Shown in pieces: positions 62,842-64,000 of a DNA stretch of 64,000 nucleotides (position 1 is its first letter; every line of letters begins with the position of its first letter). The notes under the pieces are model-generated. The model was given only the letters and a program-made list of their open reading frames with translations. It did not search any database and was not told where the DNA came from. The translations under genes were made by a program, and so were the position numbers. Source of the DNA: Microbacterium sp. Root61 (lineage in GTDB: Bacteria > Actinomycetota > Actinomycetes > Actinomycetales > Microbacteriaceae); assembly GCF_001427525.1 (NCBI RefSeq), contig NZ_LMGU01000001.1:3355713-3419712 (forward strand), given 5' to 3'.

Positions 62842-63999
62842 ATGTCAGCATTCCGCAGCGGTGCCGCCCTTCTCGGCGCGGTCGCGCTCGTCGTCGGCCT
62901 GAGCGCCTGCAGCACCCCGTCCGCAGAAACCCCCGGCGCGGCCGCCGAGCCGATCCGCTTCGGCGTCGCGCTGCCGCAGACCGGAGACCAGGCGCAGTAC
63001 GGCGAGTACTTCGAACAGGGCTTCGAGCTCGCCCTCGCGCAGCTCAACGACGCCGGCGGCATCGACGGCCGACAGGTCGAGCTGGTCTATGAAGACACGC
63101 AGGCCGACCCCGCGCAGGCGCCCGCCGTCGCGCAGAAGTTCGTCGACGACTCGTCGATCCTCGCGGTCCTCGGCGACTTCGGCACACCCGCGACGGCTGC
63201 CGCCAGCCCGATCTACCAGGACGCCGGCCTGACGCAGTTCGCCTTCTCCGCGTCGGCCTCGACGGTGACCGACCCGGGCGACTTCGTCTTCGCGACCTGG
63301 GTGTCGCAGGAGTACGAAGCGCCTCGCCTCGCCGCCTTCGCCGCCGAGCAGGGCTCGACCGCCGCAGTGTTCTACCACGACACCGACTGGGGCGTGAACA
63401 CGCACGGGTTCTTCGCCGAGGGTGCGGCCGACGCCGATCTCGAAGAGGTCTACGCCACCGCGTACAACCCCGAGAGCACCGACTACCGCCCGCTGCTGCT
63501 GGCCGCCCAGGCGACCGACCCCGAGGTCATCGTGCTGATCTCCTACGCGGCGGACGGAGCGCTCATCACGGCGCAAGCCCGTGAGCTCGGCATCGAGGTG
63601 CCCATCGTCGGCATCAGCTCGATCTACAACCAGCAGTTCATCGAGCTCGCCGGCGAGGCAGCCGAAGGCGTGCAGACCCTGAGCTACTTCACGCCGACGA
63701 ACCCGGACGAGACCGTGCAGCAGTTCATCGCGGACTTCGCGGCCGAGTACGACGTCGAGACCCCGTCCGACTACGCGATCCGCGCCTACGACGCCTTCAA
63801 CGTCGTGGCCGAGGCCGCCGCCGCCGCAGCGGACGCGGGCGACCTGACCCGCCAGAGCCTGCGGGACGCACTGGACGAGGGTGAGGGCTTCGCCACCATC
63901 CTGTACGGTCCGATCACCTTCTCCGACAACCGCCGGGTCGTCGACGCCGAACAGTTCGCGCTCGTCGTGCGCGACGGCGCGTTCGAACTCGCAGACTAG
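62842..63999 (+). CDS. LivK-like ABC transporter substrate-binding lipoprotein (second copy)
   Basis: A 385-residue lipoprotein with signal peptide and lipobox VVGLSACS near residue 23, followed by IRFGVALPQTGDQAQYGEYF, NDAGGIDGRQVELVYEDTQADP, LGDFGTPATAAASPIY and AIRAYDAFNVVAEA, all typical of the branched-chain amino acid/amide binding family. It differs clearly from the copy at 52154. No permease genes are visible downstream before the window ends, one base after the stop codon. It could feed the livHMGF permease or a transporter starting beyond the edge. ATG at 62842 has GGAG before it. Confidence 0.92.
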   Translation: MSAFRSGAALLGAVALVVGLSACSTPSAETPGAAAEPIRFGVALPQTGDQAQYGEYFEQGFELALAQLNDAGGIDGRQVELVYEDTQADPAQAPAVAQKFVDDSSILAVLGDFGTPATAAASPIYQDAGLTQFAFSASASTVTDPGDFVFATWVSQEYEAPRLAAFAAEQGSTAAVFYHDTDWGVNTHGFFAEGAADADLEEVYATAYNPESTDYRPLLLAAQATDPEVIVLISYAADGALITAQARELGIEVPIVGISSIYNQQFIELAGEAAEGVQTLSYFTPTNPDETVQQFIADFAAEYDVETPSDYAIRAYDAFNVVAEAAAAAADAGDLTRQSLRDALDEGEGFATILYGPITFSDNRRVVDAEQFALVVRDGAFELAD

Positions 64000-64000
64000 A

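Overview
The window reads as a chromosomal segment of a high-GC actinobacterium, most likely a member of the Microbacteriaceae (Microbacterium-like). Supporting signs are the strong G/C bias at third codon positions, the many GTG starts, LPXTG/LAXTG surface anchors, an iniBAC-type dynamin locus, CIRCE-controlled groES, and the gene order of the housekeeping blocks. The species assignment is inference from composition and content; no rRNA or tRNA gene was recognised here.

Layout. (1) 1-15804: an exopolysaccharide cluster with two polysaccharide pyruvyl transferases (one cut by the left edge), a WecG/TagA glycosyltransferase, a Wzy-type polymerase, a Wzx-type flippase, GT4 and GT2 transferases, a MurB-MurA paralogue pair, a polyprenyl-phosphate sugar phosphotransferase, a tyrosine autokinase and its low-molecular-weight phosphatase. 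Its left half looks less GC-rich than the rest. (2) 15838-20719: two CPBP membrane proteases around a small LPXTG protein, then rplM-rpsI and glmM. (3) 20804-28002: Ppx/GppA, a secreted set (membrane-anchored protein, divergent copper amine oxidase with a sortase motif, DUF305 protein, type I signal peptidase), and an IclR-APC transporter pair. (4) 28157-38910: housekeeping genes coaA, glmS, acpS, alr, tsaE, tsaB, rimI, tsaD and a THUMP-like methyltransferase, interrupted by a divergent MFS/MerR pair. (5) 39101-50260: an iniBAC-like stress locus. On the + strand are a DNS-repeat/Gly-rich IniB-like protein, a small acidic protein and two dynamin-like GTPases (IniA, IniC). On the - strand are a four-TM protein, a second IniB-like protein, a MalT/LuxR-type STAND regulator and a membrane-anchored Hsp70-like protein with a proline-rich tail. 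(6) 50451-64000: groES behind two CIRCE boxes, rarD, a branched-chain amino acid ABC transporter (LivK, then LivF-G-M-H), guaB, two flavoproteins and a second LivK-like binding protein.

How the parts work together. Cluster 1 can prime, build, flip, polymerise and length-control a pyruvylated surface polysaccharide; the MurA/MurB pair suggests the polymer may need an enolpyruvyl or lactyl amino sugar. The two iniB-like genes, encoded on opposite strands, share a C-terminal signature and G-rich upstream boxes, so one regulator (the LuxR protein) plausibly controls both halves as an envelope-stress response with dynamins and a dedicated Hsp70. This locus is the most interesting part of the window. 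Its parts resemble the mycobacterial iniBAC region, but the paired IniB-like proteins, the acidic small protein and the tail-to-tail gene overlap look little described.
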